Of a DNA stretch of 64,000 nt, positions 20,845 to 29,602 are shown one piece after another. Position 1 is the stretch's first letter; every line of letters begins with the position of its first letter. The position numbers and the translations under genes were made by a program. The stretch lies in assembly GCA_004138175.2 (NCBI GenBank), contig RYFE02000003.1, forward strand, positions 248,001 through 312,000, written 5' to 3'. The notes beneath the pieces were generated by a model. It was given only the letters and a program-made list of their open reading frames with translations, made no database searches and was not told where the DNA came from. This stretch comes from Chloroflexales bacterium ZM16-3 (GTDB lineage Bacteria > Chloroflexota > Chloroflexia > Chloroflexales > Chloroflexaceae).

Positions 20845-22293
20845 ATGGAGAGCCCCCGCATGCGGGATGCGACGACCGAGTTTGATCCGTTCGAGCGCGA
20901 TGACAAGCCCGCGCACGAGTGTGGCATCTTCGGGATAGTCGCCCCCGATGCTGATGTCGCCCGGCTGACCTTCTTCGGACTCTATGCGCTCCAGCACCGC
21001 GGTCAGGAGAGCGCGGGCATCGCCGTGTCGAACGGTCGCGGGCTGCGCTACTATAAGGAGATGGGCCTGGTCTCGCATGTGTTCAACGAGGACAACCTGC
21101 GCCCGCTGGTGGGCCAGTTTGCGATCGGCCACACCCGCTACTCGACCACCGGCTCATCAAAGCTGGAGAACGCCCAGCCCTTTGTGGTTGAGAGCGCCCT
21201 CGGCCCGCTGGCCGTGGGCCATAACGGCAACCTGGCTAACGCCTCGGCCCTGCGCCGCGAGCTGCTCCAGCGCGGCGTTGGCCTCACCAGCACCAGCGAC
21301 TCGGAGGTGATCACCCAGATGCTCGCTGGCGGCGAGGGTCGCACCTGGGAGGAGAAGCTCAGGGTGTTTATGGTGCGCGCCCAGGGTGCCTATTGTCTGA
21401 CGGTGCTCACCCGCGACGCGCTGTTCGCTGTGCGCGACCCGTGGGGCCTGCACCCGCTCTGCCTTGGCCGCCTCGGCGAGCGCGGCTGGGTGGTGGCATC
21501 GGAGAGCTGCGCCTTCGGCACGATCGGCGCGCAGTTTGTGCGCGAGGTGGAGCCGGGCGAGATCCTGATGCTCACCGAGGATGGGCCGCAGGTGATCGCG
21601 CGCATGCCGGCCGCGCGATCGGCCGCCTGCCTGTTCGAGTATATCTACTTCGCCCGCCCCGACAGCGTGCTTCAGGGGGCCTCTCTCCACGCCGTGCGCG
21701 TCTCGCAGGGCCGCGAGCTGGCCCGCGAGTCGCCCTGCGATGCCGATGTGGTGATCCCGGTGCCCGACAGCGCCGTGCCCGCCGCGATCGGCTACGCCCA
21801 GGAGTCGGGCATCCCCTACTCCGAGGGTCTGATCAAGAACCGCTATATCGGGCGCACCTTCATCCAGCCCGACGACCAGCTGCGTAAGGTGGGCATATCG
21901 CTGAAGTTTAACGCCCTCACCGAGAACCTGGCCGGCAAGCGGGTGGTGATGATCGATGACAGCATTGTGCGCGGCCATACCTCCGGCCCGATCGTGCGCC
22001 TGCTGCGCGAGGCCGGCGCCACCGAGGTACACATCCGTGTCTGCTCGCCGCCGATTAAGCACCCCTGCTTCCTCGGCGTCGATATGGCCAGCTACCCCGA
22101 GCTGATCGCCCACCGCATGAGCATCCCCGAGATCCAGAAGTACCTTGGCGTCAATAGCCTGGCCTACCTCAGCCTCGATGGCCTCATCCGCTCGACCCGC
22201 CGCGAGCCGGGGAACTTCTGCAAGGGCTGCTTCATCGGCGAGTATCCGGTCGATATTGAGGTGCTGGATAAAGAGCTGTTTGAGGTGCGGTGA
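20845..22293 (+). CDS. purF: Amidophosphoribosyltransferase
   Basis: A 482-residue PurF, first enzyme of purine synthesis. Cys26 in HECGIFG is the N-terminal nucleophile exposed after removal of a 25-residue propeptide. The PRPP loop VVMIDDSIVRGHTSG is intact. The C-terminal NFCKGCF supplies the CxxC of the structural 4Fe-4S cluster seen in the B. subtilis type enzyme. The start at 20845 has GGAGGA upstream; an earlier in-frame start (20809) is Arg-rich and lacks a site. purC and purM are further along, and guaB ends the window. Confidence 0.97.
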   Translation: MESPRMRDATTEFDPFERDDKPAHECGIFGIVAPDADVARLTFFGLYALQHRGQESAGIAVSNGRGLRYYKEMGLVSHVFNEDNLRPLVGQFAIGHTRYSTTGSSKLENAQPFVVESALGPLAVGHNGNLANASALRRELLQRGVGLTSTSDSEVITQMLAGGEGRTWEEKLRVFMVRAQGAYCLTVLTRDALFAVRDPWGLHPLCLGRLGERGWVVASESCAFGTIGAQFVREVEPGEILMLTEDGPQVIARMPAARSAACLFEYIYFARPDSVLQGASLHAVRVSQGRELARESPCDADVVIPVPDSAVPAAIGYAQESGIPYSEGLIKNRYIGRTFIQPDDQLRKVGISLKFNALTENLAGKRVVMIDDSIVRGHTSGPIVRLLREAGATEVHIRVCSPPIKHPCFLGVDMASYPELIAHRMSIPEIQKYLGVNSLAYLSLDGLIRSTRREPGNFCKGCFIGEYPVDIEVLDKELFEVR

Positions 22294-22294
22294 G

Positions 22295-22337
22295 GAGAGA
22301 GGTGTGGAGAGAGTGAAACTCTCTCCACACCTCTCTC
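22295..22337 (+). terminator. Hairpin between purF and the peptidase gene
   Basis: AGAGAGGTGTGGAGAGAG pairs with CTCTCTCCACACCTCTCT around a TGAAA loop, immediately before the next gene. It may attenuate read-through. Confidence 0.6.
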
Positions 22338-22353
22338 TGAGGAGCGAAGTGAC

Positions 22354-23412
22354 ATGTCCCGCCTGCGCGATCTCGGCATAACCATCGGCGATATGCAGCC
22401 CGGACCGCAGAACGCGATCACCGATGTGCCGGGGGTGATGGTCGGCCACACCACCCTGATCTTTGATGAGCCACAGGTGGCCCGCACCGGCGTGACGATG
22501 ATCGTCCCCCGCGATGGCGCGATCTGGTCGGACCACGTGTTCGCCGCCTACCACGTCTTCAACGGCAATGGCGAGATGACCGGCCTGCCCTGGATCGATG
22601 AGTCGGGTATGATCGGCGCGCCGATCGGGATCACGAACACCTTCCAGGTGGGCGTGGTGCGCGATGCGATCATCCGCTACGCGATGGATCACGGGCTCTA
22701 CGAGAGCTTCTTCCTGCCGGTGGTGGCCGAGACCTACGATGGCCACCTGAACGATATCGGTGCCTTCCATGTGACGACCGAGCACGCTATTGCGGCGATC
22801 GAGGTGGCCTGTAGCGGCCCGGTGGCCGAGGGCAATGTTGGCGGCGGCACCGGCATGAACTGCCACGAGTTCAAGGGCGGCATCGGCACCGCCTCGCGGT
22901 TGGCCGAGACAGGGAGCGGCCCCTTCACTGTGGGCGTGCTGGTGCAGACGAACTACGGCCTGCGCGGCGACCTGCGGGTGGACGGGGTGCCGGTTGGGCG
23001 TATGATCGGCCCCGAGCTTGTGCCGACGCCCTGGCCCCGCCACGAGTCATCCAGCTCGATCATCGTGGTGATCGCCACAGACGCGCCGCTGCTACCGGTG
23101 CAGTGCCGACGCCTGGCCCAGCGCGCCACCACCGGCCTGGCCCGTGTGGGCGGCTACGGCCATAACTCTAGCGGCGATATCTTTCTGGCCTTCGCCACCG
23201 GCAACCACCTGCCTGCCGGCCCCGCCAGCGCTTACAATCTGCGCATGTTGCCCCACGAGCAGATGGACCCGCTCTTTCACGGCGTGGCCGAGGCCACCGA
23301 GGAGGCCATCCTCAACGCGCTTTGCGCTGCCGAGACAATGGTAGGATTCCAGGGCCGCACCTCGCACGCCCTGCCCCACGATCTGCTGCGCGCGGCGGTG
23401 GGGATGCGGTAG
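22354..23412 (+). CDS. P1 family (S58, DmpA-like) aminopeptidase
   Basis: A 352-residue P1 peptidase. Blocks ITDVPGVMVGHTT, NTFQVGVVRDAII, NVGGGTGMNCHEFKGGIGTASR and SSSIIVVIATDAPLLP are diagnostic. The family self-cleaves before a Ser that becomes the N-terminal nucleophile; here it is most likely Ser235 in SSSSIIVV, although the residue before it is Ser rather than the usual Gly. Members release N-terminal D- or L-amino acids or beta-peptides. It follows purF by 60 bases, but the hairpin between them suggests partial uncoupling. Confidence 0.9.
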   Translation: MSRLRDLGITIGDMQPGPQNAITDVPGVMVGHTTLIFDEPQVARTGVTMIVPRDGAIWSDHVFAAYHVFNGNGEMTGLPWIDESGMIGAPIGITNTFQVGVVRDAIIRYAMDHGLYESFFLPVVAETYDGHLNDIGAFHVTTEHAIAAIEVACSGPVAEGNVGGGTGMNCHEFKGGIGTASRLAETGSGPFTVGVLVQTNYGLRGDLRVDGVPVGRMIGPELVPTPWPRHESSSSIIVVIATDAPLLPVQCRRLAQRATTGLARVGGYGHNSSGDIFLAFATGNHLPAGPASAYNLRMLPHEQMDPLFHGVAEATEEAILNALCAAETMVGFQGRTSHALPHDLLRAAVGMR

Positions 23413-23575
23413 GGGCGCAGCGCGCTGCCTCCCTACAACCTGCGCCGACGCTGGAACCGCCCGCGCAGGCGGGCGGCTGGCCGCGGACCCCCGTGACGCA
23501 GCTTCAGCCGCCAGCAACAATGCAGCTGGCGGCTCCGTGATTCAGTCCCTCAGTGATATGGTATCATGACCGGCT
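23413..23575. repeat. Palindromic intergenic repeat
   Basis: Contains CCCGCGCAGGCGGG and a GCCGCCAGC/GCTGGCGGC pair. The block CTGCGCCGACGCTGGAACCG recurs with few changes near 47927-47955, so it is a dispersed repeat. Confidence 0.6.
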
Positions 23576-24826
23576 ATGGAAGAATTACTGCTTGAGATTC
23601 ATGGGATCGCCCAGGGCGGCGATGGGGTTGGCCGGGTGGACGGCCTAGTCGTCTTCGTTACCGGCGCCCTGCCCGGCGAAGAGGTGCTCGTCCAGATCAG
23701 CGAGCGCCGCCCGAGCTACGCCCGAGGGTCGGTGGTCGAGGTGGTTCGCCCCTCGCCCGACCGGGTCGCCCCCATCACTGCCGACGACGGCCACGCCGCC
23801 TGGCAACATATCGCCTACCCGGCCCAGCTGCGCCTGAAGGAGCAGATCGTGCGCGAGCAGCTGGCCAAGCTGGCCGGCCTGAGCGAGCCGCCCATCGCGC
23901 CGATCCTGGCCGCCCCGCAGCCCTGGGGCTACCGCAATACGGCCCACTTGCACGTCGAGGGCGTGAAGGTCGGCTACCACTACTCCGGCAGCCGCCACGT
24001 GTCCGACCTAGAGCACGACCCGCTGCTGCTGCCCGCGCTAAACGTGGCCCTGGCGGGCCTGCGCGAGGTGTTGCCCACCTTTAAATCCGCCGTCGAAGGG
24101 GTGACGCTGCGGGCCAGCGCGGCCTACGGCTACGCGGTGGGCCTGCTCCACGGCCACAACCGCTCGTCGCCCGCCGACCTGGCCGACCTCGGGGCGGCCT
24201 GGATGGCCCGCTCGCCCATCCTGGCCGGTGTGGCCGTGGACTCGCCCGGCTACGAGCAGCCGTCTCCAGTAGATATTCACGAGGAGCTGGGCGGGGTGGC
24301 CTTCATCCTCAGCCCGGACACCTTCTTTCAGGTGAACGCCTCCCAGGCCGGGCGTATGCTGGAGGTGATCCGCGAGCAGCTGGACATGCAGCCCGGTGAG
24401 TCGCTGCTCGACGCCTACAGCGGCGCGGGGGTCTTCGCCATGCCGCTCTCGGCTGGCCTGAAGCAGGTGGTTGCGATTGAGGAGAACCCCTCGGCGGTGG
24501 CCGACGGGGTGCGCAGCCTGCCCTACAACGGGATCGTTAACGTCGAGTTTATCCAGGCCGCCACCGAGCGCGCCCTGCCCCGCATCGAGGGCCCCTTCGA
24601 CGCGGCGATCGTCGACCCGCCCCGGCGCGGCTGCCACCCGGCCGTGCTAGAGGAGCTGGCCCGCCTCGCGCCGGCGCGGATCGCCTATATCTCCTGCCAC
24701 CCCGGCATCCTGGCCCGCGACCTCGGCCCGCTCCTAAACGTCGGCTACCGGCTGGATCTCGTCCAGCCCGTGGACCTCTTTCCGCAGACGCCGCACGTCG
24801 AGAGCGTGGTCATCCTGCGGAAATAG
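23576..24826 (+). CDS. RNA (uracil-5-)-methyltransferase, TrmA/RlmD family
   Basis: A 416-residue protein with an N-terminal TRAM domain (VFVTGALPGEEVLVQI), the SAM-binding block LLDAYSGAGVFAMPL, IVDPPRRGCHP and the catalytic Cys374 in YISCHPG. It should convert a uridine in rRNA or tRNA to 5-methyluridine. The four cysteines that bind a 4Fe-4S cluster in RlmD-type enzymes are missing: the region DDGHAAWQHIAYPAQLRLKEQIV, where they normally sit, has none. That resembles cluster-free members of the family, so I leave the target base open. Confidence 0.88.
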   Translation: MEELLLEIHGIAQGGDGVGRVDGLVVFVTGALPGEEVLVQISERRPSYARGSVVEVVRPSPDRVAPITADDGHAAWQHIAYPAQLRLKEQIVREQLAKLAGLSEPPIAPILAAPQPWGYRNTAHLHVEGVKVGYHYSGSRHVSDLEHDPLLLPALNVALAGLREVLPTFKSAVEGVTLRASAAYGYAVGLLHGHNRSSPADLADLGAAWMARSPILAGVAVDSPGYEQPSPVDIHEELGGVAFILSPDTFFQVNASQAGRMLEVIREQLDMQPGESLLDAYSGAGVFAMPLSAGLKQVVAIEENPSAVADGVRSLPYNGIVNVEFIQAATERALPRIEGPFDAAIVDPPRRGCHPAVLEELARLAPARIAYISCHPGILARDLGPLLNVGYRLDLVQPVDLFPQTPHVESVVILRK

Positions 24827-24888
24827 CCGATAGCCGATAGCCGATAGCCGGGTCTCAATTTCGGCTATCGGCTATCGGCTATCGGCTA
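24827..24888. repeat. GATAGCC tandem-repeat palindrome
   Basis: Three to four CGATAGC units, a short spacer, then four complementary GGCTATC units, filling the gap between the convergent methyltransferase gene and purC. It likely terminates both. Confidence 0.85.
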
Positions 24889-25629
24889 TTAAAAGCTCGC
24901 TGTCATATCCGCCACCTGGAGGTAGCGCTCCTTGATCGCGGCGAGCAGCGCCTCGTCCACCTGGGGGGCGTTGCGGTAGACCTGCTTGTCCAGCATGCGC
25001 GCCTTCTCGCCGCCCGGCCAGATCCGCCAGGAGTCGTTGTCGATCACATCGGCGACGATCAACTTGCCCGTGGGCAGGTGGCCGAACTCGATCTTGATAT
25101 CTACCAGGGTCACGTCCTGCCTGGCCCATGCCCGCGCCAGGGCGGCGCAGACCTCGCGGCCGGTGGCGATCATCTGCTGAACCTCAGCCGCTGTGGCGAT
25201 GTTCTGGGCCACGATCTCGCCCTCGCTGATCTGCGGGTCGTGGGCGGCGTCGTCCTTGAGGAAGAACTCGACCAGGGGCGGGTCGAAGGGCTGTCCCTCG
25301 GCCACCTCGGGGTTGCGGCGCAGGTAGGAGCCGGTGGCCAGGCGGCGCATCACCACCTCCAGCGGCAGCATCGCGCAGCGGCGCACCACGGTCATGTCGT
25401 CGGCGGGGGCGCTCACAAAGTGGGTGGCGATGCCCTCGCGCCCCAGGTAGGCCAGCACGTTGGCGGTGGTGCGCCCGGCGATCGCGCCCTTGCCCGCGAT
25501 CTCGCTGCGCCGCGCCCCGTCCCCCGCCGTAATCCCGTCTTTATGCACCAGCACCACCAGATCCGGGTCGTCCGGGTGGGCGTAGATGATCTTGGTCTTG
25601 CCCTCGGCAAGCATTGTTCCGAGCTGCAT
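24889..25629 (-). CDS. purC: SAICAR synthetase
   Basis: A 246-residue PurC, which joins CAIR and aspartate using ATP in purine synthesis. LAEGKTKIIY at the N-terminus, EVVMRRLATGSY, LVDIKIEFG and DVIDNDSWRIWPGG are conserved blocks. It is read leftward, so it is not in one operon with purF. The upstream 370-base gap is packed with repeats. Confidence 0.96.
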   Translation of the reverse strand: MQLGTMLAEGKTKIIYAHPDDPDLVVLVHKDGITAGDGARRSEIAGKGAIAGRTTANVLAYLGREGIATHFVSAPADDMTVVRRCAMLPLEVVMRRLATGSYLRRNPEVAEGQPFDPPLVEFFLKDDAAHDPQISEGEIVAQNIATAAEVQQMIATGREVCAALARAWARQDVTLVDIKIEFGHLPTGKLIVADVIDNDSWRIWPGGEKARMLDKQVYRNAPQVDEALLAAIKERYLQVADMTASF

Positions 25630-26001
25630 GGCGGTATTCTCCTAGATCCAATACGTTTTGAGTAAGGAATCTGCCACCGGGTAGCCCTCACCCCCAACCC
25701 CCTCTCCCTGAGCGGGAGAGGGGGAGCCGAAAGCATCCGGGTGCGAAATCTCCCCTCTCCCCTTGAGGATTTAGGGGCGGACAGAACACGTGTAGTATGT
25801 GGCGATTCACCGTATCAGCAAAAGATCGCCCCCCCTCGCCCGCCGCAGCGGGAGAGGGGGCTGGGGGGTGAGGGCCAAAAGCCGCCCCAACGCCATGAAT
25901 CGCCTCGTCACCCAAATGTTCTGTCGCCCCTAAAAGGGAGAGGGGTTGGGGGTGAGGGGGCAAGACCGGCGCACAATCAGCTTATTTGAAGGGTATTGCT
26001 C
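25630..26001. repeat. Intergenic region with three CCTCACCCC-type repeats
   Basis: No gene. Copies of the CCCTCACCCCCAACCCC and CTCTCCC motif with hairpin centres (CTGAGCGGGAGAGGG, CGCCGCAGCGGGAGAGGG) lie at about 25685-25725, 25831-25883 and 25925-25960, in both orientations. The same family occurs at 54968-55107. Confidence 0.85.
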
Positions 26002-26544
26002 CTAGATCTGGTCGCGCAGTATCACCCGGTGCCGCTCGCGGGCGGCGGCCACCGCGCGCCGGATGATATTGTGTACCTCCTCGGGGCGGTGGACATTGGT
26101 CAGGGTCAGCAGGTGGCCCGAGGCGTCGCCGCCGCGCAGGGTGATGTCGCCGATGTTGGCCATGCGCTCGCCGACATTCTGGGTGAAGTCTATGTCCTGG
26201 ATGCGGATCAGCTCGTAGTTCTCCTGGGTGATGTTCAGCAGGCCGCGCCTTACCACCACCCGGTCGTCGGTGACCTCGTAGCGCACGCCGACCGACAGGA
26301 AGGGTCGGCCACTCCAGAGCTGTTGCTCGTCGGTGGGCGGCGTCGGCGCATCCGGCGCGGCCGCCTCTGCCGGCGGGTCTAGCTCATCCATCAGCTCGTC
26401 GACCGTCACCAGCAGGTTGTCGGCGATTGTGCTCACCAGGACGCCCTGCTGCTCCCTGGAGATGGTCGAGAGATCGATCCCGCTTTGGGCTAGCGCCTGC
26501 CAGATCGCGGCGCTGATCTTCGCGTGGGCCTGTTCGATACCCAT
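26002..26544 (-). CDS. PH-domain (bPH2, YdbS-like) protein
   Basis: A 180-residue protein. The N-terminal half is helical (residues 1-55), followed by a Pro/Ala linker. The C-terminal half (SVGVRYEVTDDRVVVRRGLLNITQENYELIRIQDID ... GDITLRGGDASGHLLTLTNVHRPEEVHNIIRRAV) is a bacterial PH-like domain. Unlike YdbS it has no membrane helices. It lies downstream of purM on the same strand, separated by a hairpin. Function unknown. Confidence 0.75.
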   Translation of the reverse strand: MGIEQAHAKISAAIWQALAQSGIDLSTISREQQGVLVSTIADNLLVTVDELMDELDPPAEAAAPDAPTPPTDEQQLWSGRPFLSVGVRYEVTDDRVVVRRGLLNITQENYELIRIQDIDFTQNVGERMANIGDITLRGGDASGHLLTLTNVHRPEEVHNIIRRAVAAARERHRVILRDQI

Positions 26545-26566
26545 CGTTCATCCTCGTTCTTCGGTG

Positions 26567-26593
26567 GAATGTGGCGGCGCAGCCGCCACATTC
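26567..26593 (-). terminator. purM terminator
   Basis: A 12-bp stem (GAATGTGGCGGC and complement) with loop GCA, five bases past the purM stop. Confidence 0.7.
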
Positions 26594-26598
26594 GAAAC

Positions 26599-27615
26599 TT
26601 ATGCCAGAACAACCCCGGCGCTCGCCGTGACCTCGCCGACGTGGCGGGCCTCGGGGACGGCGGCCAGCGCGGCGGCCACCGCATCGGCGGGCACGATGGC
26701 GAGCATGCCAAGCCCCATGTTCAGGGCGTGGAACGCCTCGGCCTCGGCCACTCCGCCCCGCTCGACCAGGTAGGTGAAGATCGGTGGGATCTGCCAGCTG
26801 CCCCGGCGGATGCTCGCGCCCATGCCCTCGGGCAGGGCGCGCGGCAGGTTGTCGAAGAGCCCGCCGCCGGTGATATGGGCCAGCCCCTTGAGCGTCACGG
26901 CGGCGCGCAGGGCGTCCACCTCGGCCAGGTAGCTGCGGTGGACGGCCAGCAGCGCCTCGCCGACGCTCTGGCCGCCGAGGATCGCCGGGCGGGCGTGGTA
27001 GCCCTCATCGGCATCAACGATCCGGCGGGCCAGCGAGTAGCCGTTGGTGTGCAGGCCGCTAGAGGGCAGGGCCAGCACCGCGTCGCCGGGGGCGATATCG
27101 GGCCGGGGCAGCATCTGGGCGCGGTCCACCGCCCCGATGATCGTGCCGGCCAGGTCGAAGGCCCCGGGCGCGTACACATCGGGCATCTCAGCCGTCTCCC
27201 CGCCGAGCAGGGCGCAGCCAACCGCCTTGCACGCCTTGGCCGCCCCGCCCACCACCGCCGCCACCTGCTCGGGGTCGAGCCTGGCCGACGCGACATAATC
27301 CAGGAAGAAGAGCGGGCGCGCGCCCTGGGCGAGGATATCATTCACACAGTGGTTGACCAGATCCTGGCCGACGGTGTCGTAGCGGCCGAGGGCTGCGGCC
27401 ACGAGGGTCTTCGTGCCCACCCCATCGGTGCTGGCCACCAGGACGGGCGCATGGAGGCCGGCCAGGGCCAGGCTGGCGTCAAAGCAGCCGCCAAAGGCCC
27501 CCATGCCAGCCAGGACAGCCGGGCCGTGGGTGGCGCGCACGGCGGCGGCCATTAGCTCGTTGGCCCGCGTCGCCGCCGCGATATCGACGCCAGCCTTCGC
27601 GTAGGTGTCGCTCAT
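26599..27615 (-). CDS. purM: Phosphoribosylformylglycinamidine cyclo-ligase
   Basis: A 338-residue PurM (AIR synthetase), ATP-dependent ring closure in purine synthesis. MSDTYAKAGVDI, VASTDGVGTKTLVA, CVNDILAQGARPLFFLDY, GGETAEMPDVY and HITGGGLFDNLPR are all diagnostic. The start at 27615 follows AAGGAGA; an upstream in-frame start at 27801 would overlap hisG coding sequence antisense-free but adds only Arg/Cys-rich sequence. hisG lies 26 bases upstream on the same strand, suggesting a hisG-purM transcript. Confidence 0.96.
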   Translation of the reverse strand: MSDTYAKAGVDIAAATRANELMAAAVRATHGPAVLAGMGAFGGCFDASLALAGLHAPVLVASTDGVGTKTLVAAALGRYDTVGQDLVNHCVNDILAQGARPLFFLDYVASARLDPEQVAAVVGGAAKACKAVGCALLGGETAEMPDVYAPGAFDLAGTIIGAVDRAQMLPRPDIAPGDAVLALPSSGLHTNGYSLARRIVDADEGYHARPAILGGQSVGEALLAVHRSYLAEVDALRAAVTLKGLAHITGGGLFDNLPRALPEGMGASIRRGSWQIPPIFTYLVERGGVAEAEAFHALNMGLGMLAIVPADAVAAALAAVPEARHVGEVTASAGVVLA

Positions 27616-27641
27616 ATGTCTCCTTAATAGGGTGCCTAACG

Positions 27642-28649
27642 CTACGCGAGCGCAGCGAGCAAGCGTGCATACGCATCGCACTGCGCCTGGAAGACGTGCT
27701 GAACCTGCACGGTGGTGATGCTGAAGGCGCCGATATCGCGCAGGTGGTCGGTGGCGGGCAGCAGCTCCTCCTGGGGCACAACGACATTCACCGCGTACCA
27801 TGGCGGGTCAGATATTCCCTCGGCGGAGAATTTGCTCCAGACGGGGGAGATCGTCGGCCCCTGGAGACCGGCCAGCCCCTGGCGCGCCGTCACCTTGCGG
27901 CCGACGACCTCGACCGATTCGCCGGGCACATTGGCGGTGAGCGAGTAGAACAGTCGCCCGCGGCGGCGGGCCTCAATCAGCTCAAGCAGCTGCCGCAGCG
28001 GGGCCAGCTTGCTCGGGTCGGCCCGCAGGCTGCGCCGCGAGCCGATCAGCATGCCCTGGGATCGCAGGATCGGCCCGCCGACGATCTTCAGCTTATTCTC
28101 GCGGATGGCCGACCCCGTCTCGGTAATATCGGCGATGATATCTGCGTAGCCCAGGCTGGGGGCAGCCTCGGTGGCCCCGTGAGACTCGACCAGCTCGAAG
28201 ACATTGATCCCCTGGCTGTAGCAGAAGTTGCGCACCGTGTCGATATACTTGGTGGCGATGCGCAGGCGCTTCCCCTGGCCCTGCATCTCCACAGCCAGGT
28301 CGGCCAGATCCTGCCAGGAGCCGACGTCCACCCAGCCCTGGGGCACGGCGAAGACCAGCTCGACCCGCCAGAAGCCCAGGTCGTCGAAGATCACCAGCAG
28401 GTTCTCGTCGTCGTCGCGCTGCTCGCGCACCAGATCAAGTCCACTGACGCCGATATCGATGCTGCCCTCGGACACCTTCTCGACAATATCGGCGGGGCGG
28501 TGAAGCAGCACCTCGGTGTCGGGCAGTCCGCGTAGCGTAGCAGTGTACTGGCGCGGGTTGGATCGCGTCACGCGCAGGCCGCAGCTCTCTAGCAGGGCCA
28601 GCGTGGCATCGTAGCCAGCGCCTTTTGAGGGTATCCCGAAGCGTAGCAT
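27642..28649 (-). CDS. hisG: ATP phosphoribosyltransferase
   Basis: A 335-residue HisG, first enzyme of histidine synthesis. LRFGIPSKGAGYDATLALLESCG, the phosphate loop region IDIGVSGLDLV, IATKYIDTVRNF and GSAIRENKLKIV support it. Its length indicates the long form with a C-terminal regulatory domain (AVNVVVPQEELLPATDHLRDIGAFSITTVQVQHVF), which is normally histidine-inhibited and does not require HisZ. A HisS/HisZ-like gene is nonetheless two genes upstream on the same strand. Confidence 0.93.
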   Translation of the reverse strand: MLRFGIPSKGAGYDATLALLESCGLRVTRSNPRQYTATLRGLPDTEVLLHRPADIVEKVSEGSIDIGVSGLDLVREQRDDDENLLVIFDDLGFWRVELVFAVPQGWVDVGSWQDLADLAVEMQGQGKRLRIATKYIDTVRNFCYSQGINVFELVESHGATEAAPSLGYADIIADITETGSAIRENKLKIVGGPILRSQGMLIGSRRSLRADPSKLAPLRQLLELIEARRRGRLFYSLTANVPGESVEVVGRKVTARQGLAGLQGPTISPVWSKFSAEGISDPPWYAVNVVVPQEELLPATDHLRDIGAFSITTVQVQHVFQAQCDAYARLLAALA

Positions 28650-28671
28650 AGCGGTTTGATCGGGGGCGGCA

Positions 28672-29490
28672 TCAGCCGTCCGCCGGCTTCTCCTGTATCA
28701 GTAGATCATCCCACCAGGCCCGAGTGGCCTGCTCTACATCGCTGCCGAACCGCTCGACGAACGCCTGGTAGCGCACGCGGCGCTGGGCGTAGAGCGCGCG
28801 GAGCGGTGCCAGATCATCCGTATCGCGCAGCTCGGCCACGGCGGCCGCCAGCCGCTCGGCGGCCAGGTTGAGTGCGCTTGTGCCGAGGGACGCCGACGCG
28901 GTATCGCGGGGGTCGCGCCCGATCACCGAGCTTGTCTTCAGACGCAGCGGCTCGCGCCCGAGGGCGTCGAGCCGCACAAGGTCGGGCCGCAGCGCCAGGG
29001 CCAGTGAGGTCTCCCAGAGTGCGGCGTGGTCAAGCATCGCCTCATCGACCAGGGCCAGCGGCGGGACGGCCAGAGCGAGGAGGCCGTGGCGGGTGATCGC
29101 CCGCTCGGCGGCGTCGATCATAGCCAGCTCGTGGGCGTGGCCGTAGTGCCCGCTGGCGACGACCGCAACCCGCCAGCCAGCCGCCGCGACCTGGTCGAAG
29201 AGACCGTCGAGCAGACCGCCGAGCGAGGCCCCGGCGGCGCTGAGCGAGTCGGGGTGGGGCAGGGCACCGGCGGGCCACCAGGTGGTCGGCATCAGCACAC
29301 CGCCAGTGCGCCTGATGGCCCGGCTGGCCACCGCCTCAGCCACGATCCCATCTAGGCCGAGGGGCAGGTGCGGCCCGTGCCACTCCAGCGCCCCCCATGG
29401 TAGATACGCCACCGGCACCTTGCTGCGGATCGCCGCAAGCTCAGCTGGGCGAAGCTCGAAGTAGCGCCCCCACACGGGCGTGTCGCCCAT
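28672..29490 (-). CDS. Creatininase-family amidohydrolase
   Basis: A 272-residue creatininase-family protein. LPWGALEWHGPHLPLGLDG contains the Glu, His and Asp metal ligands of the family signature PxGSxEQHGPHLPLxTD, and VVASGHYGHAHE matches the second metal-binding block. Members hydrolyse creatinine or cyclic amides, or trim peptides as in mycofactocin MftE. No mycofactocin genes are nearby, so the substrate is open. It sits between a synthetase gene and hisG on the same strand. Confidence 0.85.
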   Translation of the reverse strand: MGDTPVWGRYFELRPAELAAIRSKVPVAYLPWGALEWHGPHLPLGLDGIVAEAVASRAIRRTGGVLMPTTWWPAGALPHPDSLSAAGASLGGLLDGLFDQVAAAGWRVAVVASGHYGHAHELAMIDAAERAITRHGLLALAVPPLALVDEAMLDHAALWETSLALALRPDLVRLDALGREPLRLKTSSVIGRDPRDTASASLGTSALNLAAERLAAAVAELRDTDDLAPLRALYAQRRVRYQAFVERFGSDVEQATRAWWDDLLIQEKPADG

Positions 29491-29502
29491 TGGATGCTCC
29501 TA

Positions 29503-29602
29503 TGATTGCAGATTGCAGATTGGGCTCACCCTACGCTTCATAAGCTCGCATCGACGAATGGCGTTGCAATCTGCAATCTGCAATCACCAATCTGCAATCT
29601 CA
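29503..29602. repeat. GATTGCA / TGCAATC repeat pair overlapping the synthetase 3' end
   Basis: GATTGCA units at about 29503-29522 and complementary TGCAATC units at 29566-29602. The right arm encodes the last residues and the stop codon of the synthetase gene (IADW, TGA). Confidence 0.85.
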
